This document shows, piece after piece, positions 8,993 through 17,900 of a stretch of DNA of 64,000 bases. The DNA is taken from the NCBI RefSeq assembly GCF_044761665.1, contig NZ_JBIWCW010000001.1, positions 496,001 to 560,000 on the forward strand, in the 5' to 3' direction. The stretch comes from Peribacillus sp044761665 (GTDB lineage Bacteria; Bacillota; Bacilli; Bacillales; DSM-1321). The translations under genes and the position numbers were made by a program. Within the stretch, counting starts at the first letter, position 1; the number at the start of each line of letters is the position of its first letter. The notes beneath the pieces are model-generated. The model was not told where the DNA came from. It saw nothing but the letters and a program-made list of their open reading frames with translations, and ran no database searches.

Positions 8993-9880
8993 TCATTTAG
9001 TTTTCGGTGCTATAATATCACCCTTTACTGGCATTGAACTACCACTTATCTCTTCAAAAAACAAAGGAAGTCCTTCTGCCAATACAGGATGAATAGTCTT
9101 AGATGGATTTTGTCTTTGATGGTGGATGTGCAAATGCGGCTCCGAAGACGAACCACTATTCCCTACACGCCCCAATAAATCACCTGGCTTCACTTTATCT
9201 CCTACCTTAACTACGACACTATCTTTCTTCAAATGGTTCAGTAGTAGATAGGTACCTGTCTCTTCTAATTCTATGTATACGTAATTCCCTTCTAGTGAAT
9301 GAAAGTCTTCTGAACCTGGCGTAATATCCCCCTCACCATCATATGTGGCACTGATTACACCAGAAACGGGTGAATGAACTTCTTTATTCCAAATACCGTA
9401 ATCTTCATTGTTATCACTGTTCATATTGAATGGTTCCATCACTAAGTCATATGCCCATCTCTCAGATGACCATATGGCATGCGGTAAATTATCTTTTACA
9501 TATTGCCCACCCCAACCAATTACTGTCTGTTCCTTTAAAGGGAAATTTACAGTGACCGCTGGTTGCGCTTGTTCAACTGTATTAGGATAAGCAAAAGGAA
9601 TGATGTTCATCGTCATTAATATAGGGAAAAACATCAATAGATTTACCATCGCATTAAAAACAACCTTTACTCCTTTCCTTTTTCTTGATAGTAGAATGAT
9701 AAAAATGACTACATTTATTAGCAAACCAATTGCCCCTATAAAGGGTAGAATTAGTTTGAGTAGGGTCCATGAATAGGCGCCCACTATCCCTCCAATTAAA
9801 AAGACACCGATCCATAAAAATAAAAGGAATCCTATTACTATACAATTTATGTAACCAATTTTTTGAATGACTGCTTTCAA
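8993..9880 (-). CDS. Membrane-anchored M23-family metallopeptidase
   Basis: A 295-residue protein with three or four N-terminal membrane segments (about residues 12-95) and an extracytoplasmic LytM-like domain. Visible zinc-site elements are an upstream histidine (His134) with RWAYDL (Asp145), His216, and the HLHIHH motif at 249-254. It probably cleaves peptidoglycan cross-bridges, or is a related carrier-type M23 protein; the target is not shown by sequence. The start is TTG with GGGAGA upstream. A degraded copy of its C-terminal end lies at 39.1 kb. Confidence 0.85.
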   Translation of the reverse strand: MKAVIQKIGYINCIVIGFLLFLWIGVFLIGGIVGAYSWTLLKLILPFIGAIGLLINVVIFIILLSRKRKGVKVVFNAMVNLLMFFPILMTMNIIPFAYPNTVEQAQPAVTVNFPLKEQTVIGWGGQYVKDNLPHAIWSSERWAYDLVMEPFNMNSDNNEDYGIWNKEVHSPVSGVISATYDGEGDITPGSEDFHSLEGNYVYIELEETGTYLLLNHLKKDSVVVKVGDKVKPGDLLGRVGNSGSSSEPHLHIHHQRQNPSKTIHPVLAEGLPLFFEEISGSSMPVKGDIIAPKTK

Positions 9881-10177
9881 AATAAGCTCTCCCTTTATTA
9901 AAAGATGAGTAGAAAAAAAGCGCTAACCTTCAACTTGGATTTTAGGTCCTTGAGATGCATGTAAGTTTCTTTCCAACAAGTCAATAATTCTCACGTTTGA
10001 AAAGGTGGATGGAGCGTTTTCAAGGGGTAGCAACAAAATACTTGGATAATTACCTCTGCTGGTTCGGTTGGCTTCATTTAGGTAAAAAAATAGCATTGAT
10101 GAACTGTCAAACAAATGCTGGTTTCTGCCTGTCGAAATTCAAATCATACAACGGTTGAAATGCTAAGATGTGCTTAA
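9881..10177. other. Gene-poor stretch with an unassigned open frame
   Basis: The minus strand is open from about 10135 to 9923 (a TTG codon at 10114) and reads like real protein, but there is no ribosome binding site and I do not recognise a family. It may be the tail of a decayed gene. No other feature was seen here. Confidence 0.25.
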
Positions 10178-10747
10178 CTAATTATTAGAAGTATATTTAT
10201 TACTTCCAGGAAGTTTCTTGATTTCATTCCAGGCTTCAACCGCATCTTCTCGACTTTGCCCTTGGTTTTTCGAGTCAGCAAAAAAGTCACGAATGAATTG
10301 ATTATATTGAAATTGAGGTGCAATATTTTTCTTGTACGAAGGGTCTTTCTTCCGTTCTTCTTCCTCATACCAAACATCTACAACATCACGATACGTTTTT
10401 CCTACGTTATTTTTAAAGTAGGTTTGTATATACGTAGAAAAATGAAATTTCGGGATAATCGTCTTAAAAAAGGCTCTCACATCTTGGCTACAACGATGGT
10501 TACCCGTAATGACTGTATCAAGGCTCATATCTAATTGAGATTCCAGCTTCTTAATAGGTTTTGATTTTCTGATAGGTTTCTGTATCTCGCCTGTCCGAAG
10601 AAATGTTTCAATCCTATTTGAAATCTCTATTTTAGAACCAGAAGCACTTATTCCATTTTTCCTACAAAAAGTTTGCAATTCTTCCTTTAACCAATAGAAA
10701 TCTTTAAAACTTTTTACACTTATATCTTTCGTTAGGTTGGGTCTCAT
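10178..10747 (-). CDS. SAP-domain protein with DUF6434-like C-terminus
   Basis: A 189-residue cytosolic protein. Residues 15-55 (LKEELQTFCRKNGISASGSK, then EISNRIETFLRTG) form a SAP-type helix-extension-helix motif, a module that commonly binds nucleic acid. The second half (FFKTIIPKFHFSTYIQTYFK and repeated FYNQFIRDFF-like helices) matches proteins annotated as DUF6434. GGAGGTG precedes the ATG. It stands alone, with no operon partners. A role in DNA or RNA binding is inference from the SAP motif only. Confidence 0.75.
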   Translation of the reverse strand: MRPNLTKDISVKSFKDFYWLKEELQTFCRKNGISASGSKIEISNRIETFLRTGEIQKPIRKSKPIKKLESQLDMSLDTVITGNHRCSQDVRAFFKTIIPKFHFSTYIQTYFKNNVGKTYRDVVDVWYEEEERKKDPSYKKNIAPQFQYNQFIRDFFADSKNQGQSREDAVEAWNEIKKLPGSNKYTSNN

Positions 10748-10901
10748 TAATTACACCTCCACACTTACTTATATTACATATTATAGAACAATTGTTCTTT
10801 TTTTACAAAAATACAAACAAAAACAACAAAGTTTACGAAAACAGCCATTCTCAATGATTTCCATTTCTCTATTGAACGAAAATGAGTTTTTACCACAAAA
10901 A

Positions 10902-10968
10902 ACCTCATGATAGGATGAATTGTACTCTGCTCAACAGCAAAAGGACAAATCCATCATAAACATGAGGT
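10902..10968. repeat. 67-base imperfect inverted repeat
   Basis: ACCTCATG (10902-10909) pairs with CATGAGGT (10961-10968); inside it GGATGAATTG pairs imperfectly with CAAATCCATC and a small GCT/AGC stem forms the tip. The U-run needed for a terminator is missing. It could be an insertion-sequence remnant, a small RNA or an mRNA hairpin beyond the pcp gene. Confidence 0.5.
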
Positions 10969-11010
10969 CAATTATGACAGGTAACTAAACAAGTAAAGTA
11001 ATCATTAGAA

Positions 11011-11658
11011 TTAATGGGTCGTCCCGCCTACGGTATGGATATCCGATTCATATTTAGCAGCTGTGACAGCAGCTATTTTTATGCCTTTAACAATTGTCGC
11101 AAGGCTTAAACTAGGCGCTTCTTTATGAATGGTTTGCTCCAGAATGAAAGGAATATGGATAAATCCACCCCGGATGTCTGATTTGGTTCGTGTGATATGG
11201 TCCATTAATCTATAGAAGATATGATTGCATACAAAGGTTCCGGCAGTATGGGATACCGATGCAGGAATGTTGCTTTCCTTCATGTTTTCGACCATTCTTT
11301 TGATGGGAATCGTAGACCAATAGCCTACTGGTCCATTGTCTACAATCGGCTCATCAATAGGCTGGTTTCCCTGATTGTCTGGGATTCTAGCATCATTCAT
11401 ATTGATTGCCACTCGTTCAGGTGTAATGTGTTGCCGCCCCCCGGCTTGTCCTACACAGATCACGATGTCAGGATCATGCTTCTGGATGAGGTGCTCCAAT
11501 ACTGCAACTGATTTCCCGAATACCGTTGGAATTTGTTCAGCAACTAGAGCCACATCATCAATAACTTCTCCATGTAACTGTTTTACCGCTTCCCAGGAAG
11601 GGTTCAGACTCTCTCCGCCAAAGGGATCAAAACCGGTTAATAACACTTTTTGCTTCAT
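11011..11658 (-). CDS. pcp: Pyrrolidone-carboxylate peptidase Pcp
   Basis: A C15-family cysteine peptidase of 215 residues that removes N-terminal 5-oxoproline from peptides. The DPFGGESLNPSWEAV start, GQAGGRQHITPERVAINM with the catalytic glutamate, SHTAGTFVCNHIFY with the catalytic cysteine, and GGFIHIPF with the histidine are all present. TAGGAGGGGAC precedes the ATG. It is the last gene of an operon with two membrane proteins (DUF979, DUF969), which suggests that the free 5-oxoproline or pyroglutamyl peptides are moved across the membrane by those proteins. Confidence 0.93.
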   Translation of the reverse strand: MKQKVLLTGFDPFGGESLNPSWEAVKQLHGEVIDDVALVAEQIPTVFGKSVAVLEHLIQKHDPDIVICVGQAGGRQHITPERVAINMNDARIPDNQGNQPIDEPIVDNGPVGYWSTIPIKRMVENMKESNIPASVSHTAGTFVCNHIFYRLMDHITRTKSDIRGGFIHIPFILEQTIHKEAPSLSLATIVKGIKIAAVTAAKYESDIHTVGGTTH

Positions 11659-11669
11659 GCCGTCCCCTC

Positions 11670-12632
11670 CTATACTTCTAATGAAACAAGTATGTACATA
11701 AGTAAGATATTGAACGCTAATACTGCTAAAGCTGTTGGAACTTGAACTTTTATGACATGGTTCTTATCTTTCAAGTCCAGCAAGGCTGCCGGCACAATAT
11801 TAAAGTTGGCCGCCATCGGTGTCATCAAGGTTCCACAATAACCTGCAAACATAGATATGGCCGCTATATGATTGGGATTAGCGTCAAATTGATTGATCAA
11901 AAAAGGAATGGCGATTCCTGCAGCCATGACTGGGAAGGCAGCAAAGGCATTTCCCATGATCATCGTGAATATAGTCATCCCGAGACAGAAAATGATGACT
12001 ATTAAAAATAGCGAATCTTCTGGAATGATGGCTGTCACCACTTTGGACACGACCGTACCAACCCCTGCATTCATGTAAATGGTTCCCAAAGTTGCAAGTA
12101 GCTGTGGCAGCAATACAGCCCAACCAATGGATTCAAGTAGGCGACGTGATTCTTTCACAGCTCCTGTAGGTGTTCCTCGAGTCATCCACATCGCAACAAT
12201 AATGGCAATCAAACACGCCAGGCCTAATGCAACCATCGTTACATTAGATGGATCCAGCAATGCCTTACCACCAATTTCAACTCCGCTTAGTAGCTTAGAA
12301 CCAGCCAAAGTTAAAATAGGAATCAAGATGGCAGGCAGAAAAAGCCGGCCGCCAAGTCGTTTTCTTCGCTCTTCCTTTACAGTAATGCTTTCTTCAACAT
12401 GTTCGCTTTTCTTTAACCCGCCACCTACAATAATTAAAACCATAAAAATAACCATAAGCCCAATATAAAATGGTGGAATTACTTTACCGAACATTAATGT
12501 AATGGAATAAATCAAGTAAAAACTTCCCGTAGTCAACCGGCGACTGTTCGTCCGATCAGTGAAAATATATAGGGAGCAACCTAGAACAATGATGCCCATC
12601 AATATGTAAATCATTTCAACTGAGAATATCAT
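11670..12632 (-). CDS. DUF979-family membrane protein
   Basis: A 320-residue integral membrane protein with about nine hydrophobic segments, matching DUF979 (characteristic GTVVSKVVTAIIPEDS and MFAGYCGTLMTPMAANFN segments). The paired DUF969/DUF979 proteins resemble split ion-transporter-superfamily permeases. The gene ends 11 bases before pcp and begins 35 bases after DUF969, so the three are one operon. A transport role for 5-oxoproline or its peptides is inference from this context. The ribosome binding site is weak. Confidence 0.8.
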   Translation of the reverse strand: MIFSVEMIYILMGIIVLGCSLYIFTDRTNSRRLTTGSFYLIYSITLMFGKVIPPFYIGLMVIFMVLIIVGGGLKKSEHVEESITVKEERRKRLGGRLFLPAILIPILTLAGSKLLSGVEIGGKALLDPSNVTMVALGLACLIAIIVAMWMTRGTPTGAVKESRRLLESIGWAVLLPQLLATLGTIYMNAGVGTVVSKVVTAIIPEDSLFLIVIIFCLGMTIFTMIMGNAFAAFPVMAAGIAIPFLINQFDANPNHIAAISMFAGYCGTLMTPMAANFNIVPAALLDLKDKNHVIKVQVPTALAVLAFNILLMYILVSLEV

Positions 12633-12667
12633 AAACGATGCTCACTCTCTCTTCTGGCTGTTTTTTG

Positions 12668-13342
12668 TTATTTATCCCGACTGCCCAAACGCTTGTCCAG
12701 CCTTTTATCAAACATACGGAGGCGAATGGCATGTACTATAAAAGCGAATATGGCCGTAGGAATTCCCCATAATGCCATGGATATTGGGTCAGCAGGGATA
12801 TTGTTCTGTTCAAAGAATCCATTCATCAATAAAATGGCACCAACCGCCACGAAAATATCTTCTCCGAAAAACAAGCCGATATTATCGGTAGCCGCTGCGT
12901 GTGCACGGATTTCCTGTTGCTCTTTCTCAGGTAGCTTCCCGTATTTTGTTAGGGCAGCCCCTTCTGCCATCGGGGCAATCAGCGGACGTACAGTCTGGGG
13001 ATGACCTCCAAGACTGTTCAAACCAAGAGCAGCTCCGACTTCCCTGATCAATAAATACATGGTCAATACACGACCAACCGTGATAGCTTTAATTTTTGAT
13101 ACAATCCTTGAAGCTTGCTGCTGGAGACCATTCTTCTCAAGCAGCCCAATAACCGGAAGTGTGACTATGAGGATAGACATGTACCTGTTAGTTGTAAAAG
13201 CTTCACCAAATTGCGTAATAATACTGGTAATGGGAATACCGGCAATCATCCCTGTTACAAGTGCGGAAATCGTTACCACCACTGCCGAATTGATTCTAAG
13301 TAAGAATCCGATCATGATTAATAGAACACCAATGAGTACCAT
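12668..13342 (-). CDS. DUF969-family membrane protein
   Basis: A 224-residue membrane protein with five or six hydrophobic segments, matching DUF969 (GLNSLGGHPQTVRPLIAPMA segment). First gene of the DUF969-DUF979-pcp operon, preceded by AAAGGGG. It likely forms the second half of a permease with the DUF979 protein. The substrate is not established; 5-oxoproline is a guess from pcp linkage. Confidence 0.8.
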   Translation of the reverse strand: MVLIGVLLIMIGFLLRINSAVVVTISALVTGMIAGIPITSIITQFGEAFTTNRYMSILIVTLPVIGLLEKNGLQQQASRIVSKIKAITVGRVLTMYLLIREVGAALGLNSLGGHPQTVRPLIAPMAEGAALTKYGKLPEKEQQEIRAHAAATDNIGLFFGEDIFVAVGAILLMNGFFEQNNIPADPISMALWGIPTAIFAFIVHAIRLRMFDKRLDKRLGSRDK

Positions 13343-13577
13343 ACATATCCCCTTTCTTCTTATTAATACTACTCTACAAAAATATTAACTACATGTATTG
13401 TACATTAAATTAAGAATTTTATAAATATTTACTATATACACAAGTGAATATTTATTCAAAAATATCAGTCTATTATTGGATTAACAAGCCCTTCAAATTA
13501 ATTTTCAAAGCATAATCCCCTGAAGAATCATTTACCTGCATTTCATATGTAGCCTCTTTATATCTTATTTCACTATA

Positions 13578-13613
13578 TTGTATGGATGGATATCACCATA
13601 CTTATCCATACAA
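13578..13613. repeat. Spaced inverted repeat TTGTATGGAT / ATCCATACAA
   Basis: Two perfect 10-base arms (13578-13587 and 13604-13613) are separated by 16 bases in the 380-base gap between the DUF969 operon and the ZIP gene. It is too loose for a terminator and could be an operator or a remnant. The rest of the gap is A/T-rich with no gene seen. Confidence 0.5.
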
Positions 13614-13668
13614 GAACTTAAAGGACATTATCATTCCGATGCTATTGAGAAAATACTTCAATGAAATA

Positions 13669-13697
13669 AAGCGTATCCCAGTTAGCAGGATACGCTT
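13669..13697 (-). terminator. Terminator of the ZIP transporter gene
   Basis: AAGCGTATCC and GGATACGCTT form a ten-base-pair stem 26 bases beyond the stop, followed on the minus strand by TATTTC. Confidence 0.75.
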
Positions 13698-13722
13698 CCT
13701 ATTTTGGTGCATTCTATGACAC

Positions 13723-14448
13723 TCACATCGAATCCAGAACCAATGAGACGAGCAGGCCTGCCGCAGCGAAAATCCCCGTGATGGGACCTGAGTCTTCATA
13801 CGCTTCGGGCATCATGGTGGAAGCAATCATGGCGATAATCCCGCCACCTGCAAAGGCTGCCATCCCTGCCATCATAGCTTCCGATGCATGATCGAGAAAA
13901 AGATAGCCTCCCATTGATGAGACCGCCGAAATCAACAATACAGAAAACCAGAGAGCCATGATTTTCTTCTTCGAATAGTCGCTATTCACTAACCCCGTTG
14001 TGCTGGAAAGTCCTTCTGGAATGTTGCTGATAAAAATGGCGATGACAAGCAACCAACTAACAGATCCTCCACTAATCATGCTCGCTCCGATCATGATCGA
14101 CTCTGGTATCGCATCCATCACGGTCCCTATGAAGATTGCCATGCCTGCTTCCTTCGAAGAAGAATGATTGGAGCGTTTCCTTTTAGATGCCCCCTTCTTT
14201 GAAACAAGAAAATCCAAGACAGTAAACATCGCTGCACCGGCTATAAAACCAATCGATGTCGCTAGGATTCCCCCATCACGAACGGAATCGCCTAATAACT
14301 CATAGGCCGCTGCACCGATTAAAACACCTGTCCCAAATGCCATAATGTACCCAATTATCTGCTTCTTGATTGGAACGAAAAGAGCCACAAGGGCCCCGAG
14401 CAAAACGGCCGAACCTGAAATCCCACCCCATAAGACCGCGTTCCACAT
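13723..14448 (-). CDS. ZIP-family metal transporter
   Basis: A 241-residue protein with about eight membrane segments of the ZupT/GufA branch of ZIP transporters. The two signature helices are visible as DAIPESIMIGAS and ISNIPEGLSSTTGL; the histidine that often opens the second motif (HNxPEG) is serine here. The loop after helix III is short and basic (KKGASKRKRSNHSSSKE). It probably takes up divalent metal such as zinc or manganese; specificity cannot be read. GAGGAAA precedes the ATG. Confidence 0.8.
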   Translation of the reverse strand: MWNAVLWGGISGSAVLLGALVALFVPIKKQIIGYIMAFGTGVLIGAAAYELLGDSVRDGGILATSIGFIAGAAMFTVLDFLVSKKGASKRKRSNHSSSKEAGMAIFIGTVMDAIPESIMIGASMISGGSVSWLLVIAIFISNIPEGLSSTTGLVNSDYSKKKIMALWFSVLLISAVSSMGGYLFLDHASEAMMAGMAAFAGGGIIAMIASTMMPEAYEDSGPITGIFAAAGLLVSLVLDSM

Positions 14449-14964
14449 GAATTTTCCTCATTTCCTTTTTATAGGATAATACCCGTTACTGCCCTTGATA
14501 AAACGAGACCCGACCCTAAATGCCCATACGAGCGCTCACGAAGCTGTTTTACTTTTGACATCGAGTGGGATTGGTTATATCCATTTGACCATTCACACCC
14601 TCATTGTTTATCAATCTTAGTTTAACTATTCATTCTTTACTACCATTTTCAAATATCACGTATAAGAAAAGTTCTTTTGACACTCGTAAAATAGCATATT
14701 TTTTCTATGAATGACTACATTTGTTCGAAAAAGAGAAGGTATTATTCCTTATTTTACCAAATAAAACTTTCCTACAATCTATTCATTTTTAATCATGCAA
14801 GTTTACCGTCCCATAATACGACAATTTTCTCATTTAACGATTTGCTATCATTGGGGAGAACATCAGTGTTGTACATACTGGCCATCTATAAAGAATGGAG
14901 GTGGATTCTATCTGTAGACCGGCCAACGTTTTTGTTCTTTGAAAATAGAATAGGGGGGAATAAT
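14449..14964. other. Intergenic stretch upstream of bacillopeptidase F
   Basis: A/T-rich gap of about 515 bases between divergent genes. The protease reading frame remains open back to 14707, but this part has no ribosome binding site and no protein-like character. A TTGACA at 14677-14682 could be a -35 box, without a well-spaced -10. No RNA gene or riboswitch was recognised. Confidence 0.4.
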
Positions 14965-17900
14965 TTGCGAAAAAAAAGAAGAACAAAGTGGCTAGCGATG
15001 GGATTCGCTATCATGCTTACTGGGTCACTGATCATGCCAACAAACTCCAACGCTGTATCTTCCATCAAGCTCCATACCTCAGCTAAAGATGAAATAGCGG
15101 GGAAAAATCAAAAAAAAATTGCCTCTAAAGTCCTTAAACAGTTTGAAGAAAAAGAAAAGGTAACCTTTCTCGTTAAACTCAAAGAACAAGTGGACACCAA
15201 GGACATTTCCTCAAAAGCCGCAAAAACTGCCAAATCACAAAAGTTATCTGCAAATAATTCAAAGTTACTGAAGCGATCAAGCGTTGTCTCCGAGCTTCGT
15301 GCTACGGCGCTTCATACGCAAGGCAATATTAAGAGCTATATAGCAAAGCAAGAAAAAGCCGGTAATGCAAAGGACTTTCAATCTTTTTATATCGTGAACG
15401 CCATTGCCGTGACAGCCACGAAGGATGTCATGGAGCAAATTGCCGTGTTTCCAGAAGTAGAGAAAATCATGCCAAATGAAACAAGACAGCTTATTACACC
15501 GGCAAGCAAGACGCTTGAATCGAAAGCCTCTATGGGCTCAAGCGTGAGTAAACCGAAAGCCGAAACGTCTTCCATTGAGTGGAACATCGAAAAAGTCGGG
15601 GCCCCTGCTGTATGGGACATGGGCATTGATGGTGCAGGAACCGTTATTGCTTCGATCGATACAGGTGTCCAGTGGAACCACCCGGCATTAAAAACCAAAT
15701 ACCGTGGCTATAACCCGGCCAACCCAGATGTCGCAAACAATGAATACAACTGGTTTGATGCGGTAAGCGGGCAAGCTTCCGCATATGACGATTTAGGTCA
15801 TGGAACCCACACAATCGGAACAATGGTAGGATCTGAACCGAATGGTGCCAATCAAATCGGTGTGGCTCCAGGCGCTAAGTTCATTGCAGTTAAAGCATTT
15901 TCTGCAAGTGGAGGTTCAGATATCGATTTATTGGAAGCCGGTGAATGGATAATCGCCCCAAAAGATGCGGCGGGTAATCCTCATCCTGAGAAAGCACCGG
16001 ATGTTGTCAATAACTCTTGGGGAGGCGGAGCTGGTCTTGACGAGTGGTACCGTCCAATGGTACAAGCTTGGAAAGCAGCTGAAATCTTCCCTGAATTTTC
16101 TGCAGGAAATACGACATTAACAAATCCCGGCGGAGCTGGTTCGGTAGCTAACCCAGCCAACTATCCAGAATCCTTTGCCACTGGTGCAACAGACATTAAC
16201 AACAGAGTCGGAAGTTTCTCTTTACGCGGTCCCTCTCCATATGGAGAAATCAAACCGGATATTTCGGCACCTGGCGTTAACATTCGGTCTGCCGTTCCTG
16301 GTGGTGCATATGAAGGCGGATGGAATGGAACATCGATGGCCGGCCCTCATGTCACAGCAGTTGCTGCGCTGTTAAGACAAGTGAGTGCAAGCTTAACCGT
16401 TGAACAACTTGAAGAAATCTTACTGACAACCGCTACTCCTTTGACAGACAGCAATTATCCAGAAACGCCTAATCATGCATATGGCTATGGCCTAGTAAAC
16501 GCATTTGACGCCGTTTCTTCCGTTATAAGCGGACTAGGGAAAATTGAAGGTACAGTCACTAAGGCTGGAGATGACACCGAAGCAGCTGTCATTACTCATA
16601 AAGCACCAGAAAGCTCCTATCAAAAAATGAATCTCAAGCTCCAAGCTGAAGTGTCGGATAACGTAAGTGTCACCGCCGTTAAGCTTAGCTACAAAAAGGC
16701 AGACGGAAGCTGGGCTGAAGTCAAAGCCGAGAGAACGAATGGTGATTATAAATCAGGAACGTATGAAGCGACGATTCCTGGTTCCGAGCTGACTGGAGAA
16801 ACCGCTACGTATAAATGGATCGCAACAGACTTCGGAGGCACAATTACAACTAGCGATGCTTATTCCACTGAACTATTGCCTGGTATCAGTGTAGGCTATA
16901 CGCAGGATTTTGAAGAAAACCCAACTGGATGGACCTCTTACGGAACGAACAACAGCTGGGAATGGGGCGTTCCAACCTCTGGTCCGGGATCTGCAGCATC
17001 CGGCCAGAAAGTCTATGCCACAAACCTTGCAGGGAACTATGCGAATAGTGCCAACATGACTCTATCTATGCCGCCGGTAGATGTTCCAGAAGGCACGAGC
17101 TATTTACAATTTAAACAATGGTTTGAACTTGAAAAGAACTATGATTTCGGTCATGTATTCATCTCCACAGACGAAACGAACTGGGTACAAGCTGCCCGCC
17201 TTAACGAAAAATCAGATAGTTGGATCGATGGTGAAGTCAACCTAAGCGAATATGCTGGAGAACGAATCTATATTGCCTTTAACGTGACATCCGATGGTTC
17301 AGTCAATAAACCTGGCTGGTATATCGATGATGTTAAACTGGCCGATACTTCGATTCTACCGACGACAAAAGCAAAAACGGGATTAAGCGTCAATAAGTCT
17401 GACTCTTCGGTATCAGCTAAACCGCAAGTTAATCCTGATAAAATCAAGCCAGTTATGGAAAAAGAGCAAAAAGAACCTGAAAAAGAACAACCTGCTCCAG
17501 TGCTTCTTCCATTACAAGCACAGGTGAGTGTTTTGGAAACGGGTAGATCTGTATATGCAAACCCGCAAGATGGATCCTACACACTGACACATGCAACAGG
17601 TTCATTTACATTGCAAGCGGAAACATACGGCTATCAATCTCAAACAAAACGAGTCAACATCGAACAGGATGCAACATCAACAGCCAACTTCACGCTTCAG
17701 GAAATTCCTAAAGGAACCATCACTGGCACCATTACCAATAAAGTAACTGGCGAACCAGTCTCTGGTGCGACCGTTTACCTTCTTGAGGATGCCGCCATTC
17801 AACCAGTAACAACAAATGCAGACGGTGAATACTCACTAACTGCCTATGAAGGAACATATACGTTGAAAGTCATGGCTCCTTCTTATTACGGGAACGAGGC

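Noticed and set aside
8874..8996. Longer DUF1835 protein starting at ATG 8996
   Set aside because: The four-base overlap with the M23 gene is attractive, but there is no ribosome binding site, and the conserved domain starts right after GTG 8873, which has AAGGGGGAG.
14707..14964. N-terminal extension of bacillopeptidase F from the ATG at 14707
   Set aside because: There is no ribosome binding site, the sequence is not protein-like, and the TTG at 14965 gives a proper signal peptide behind GGGGGG.
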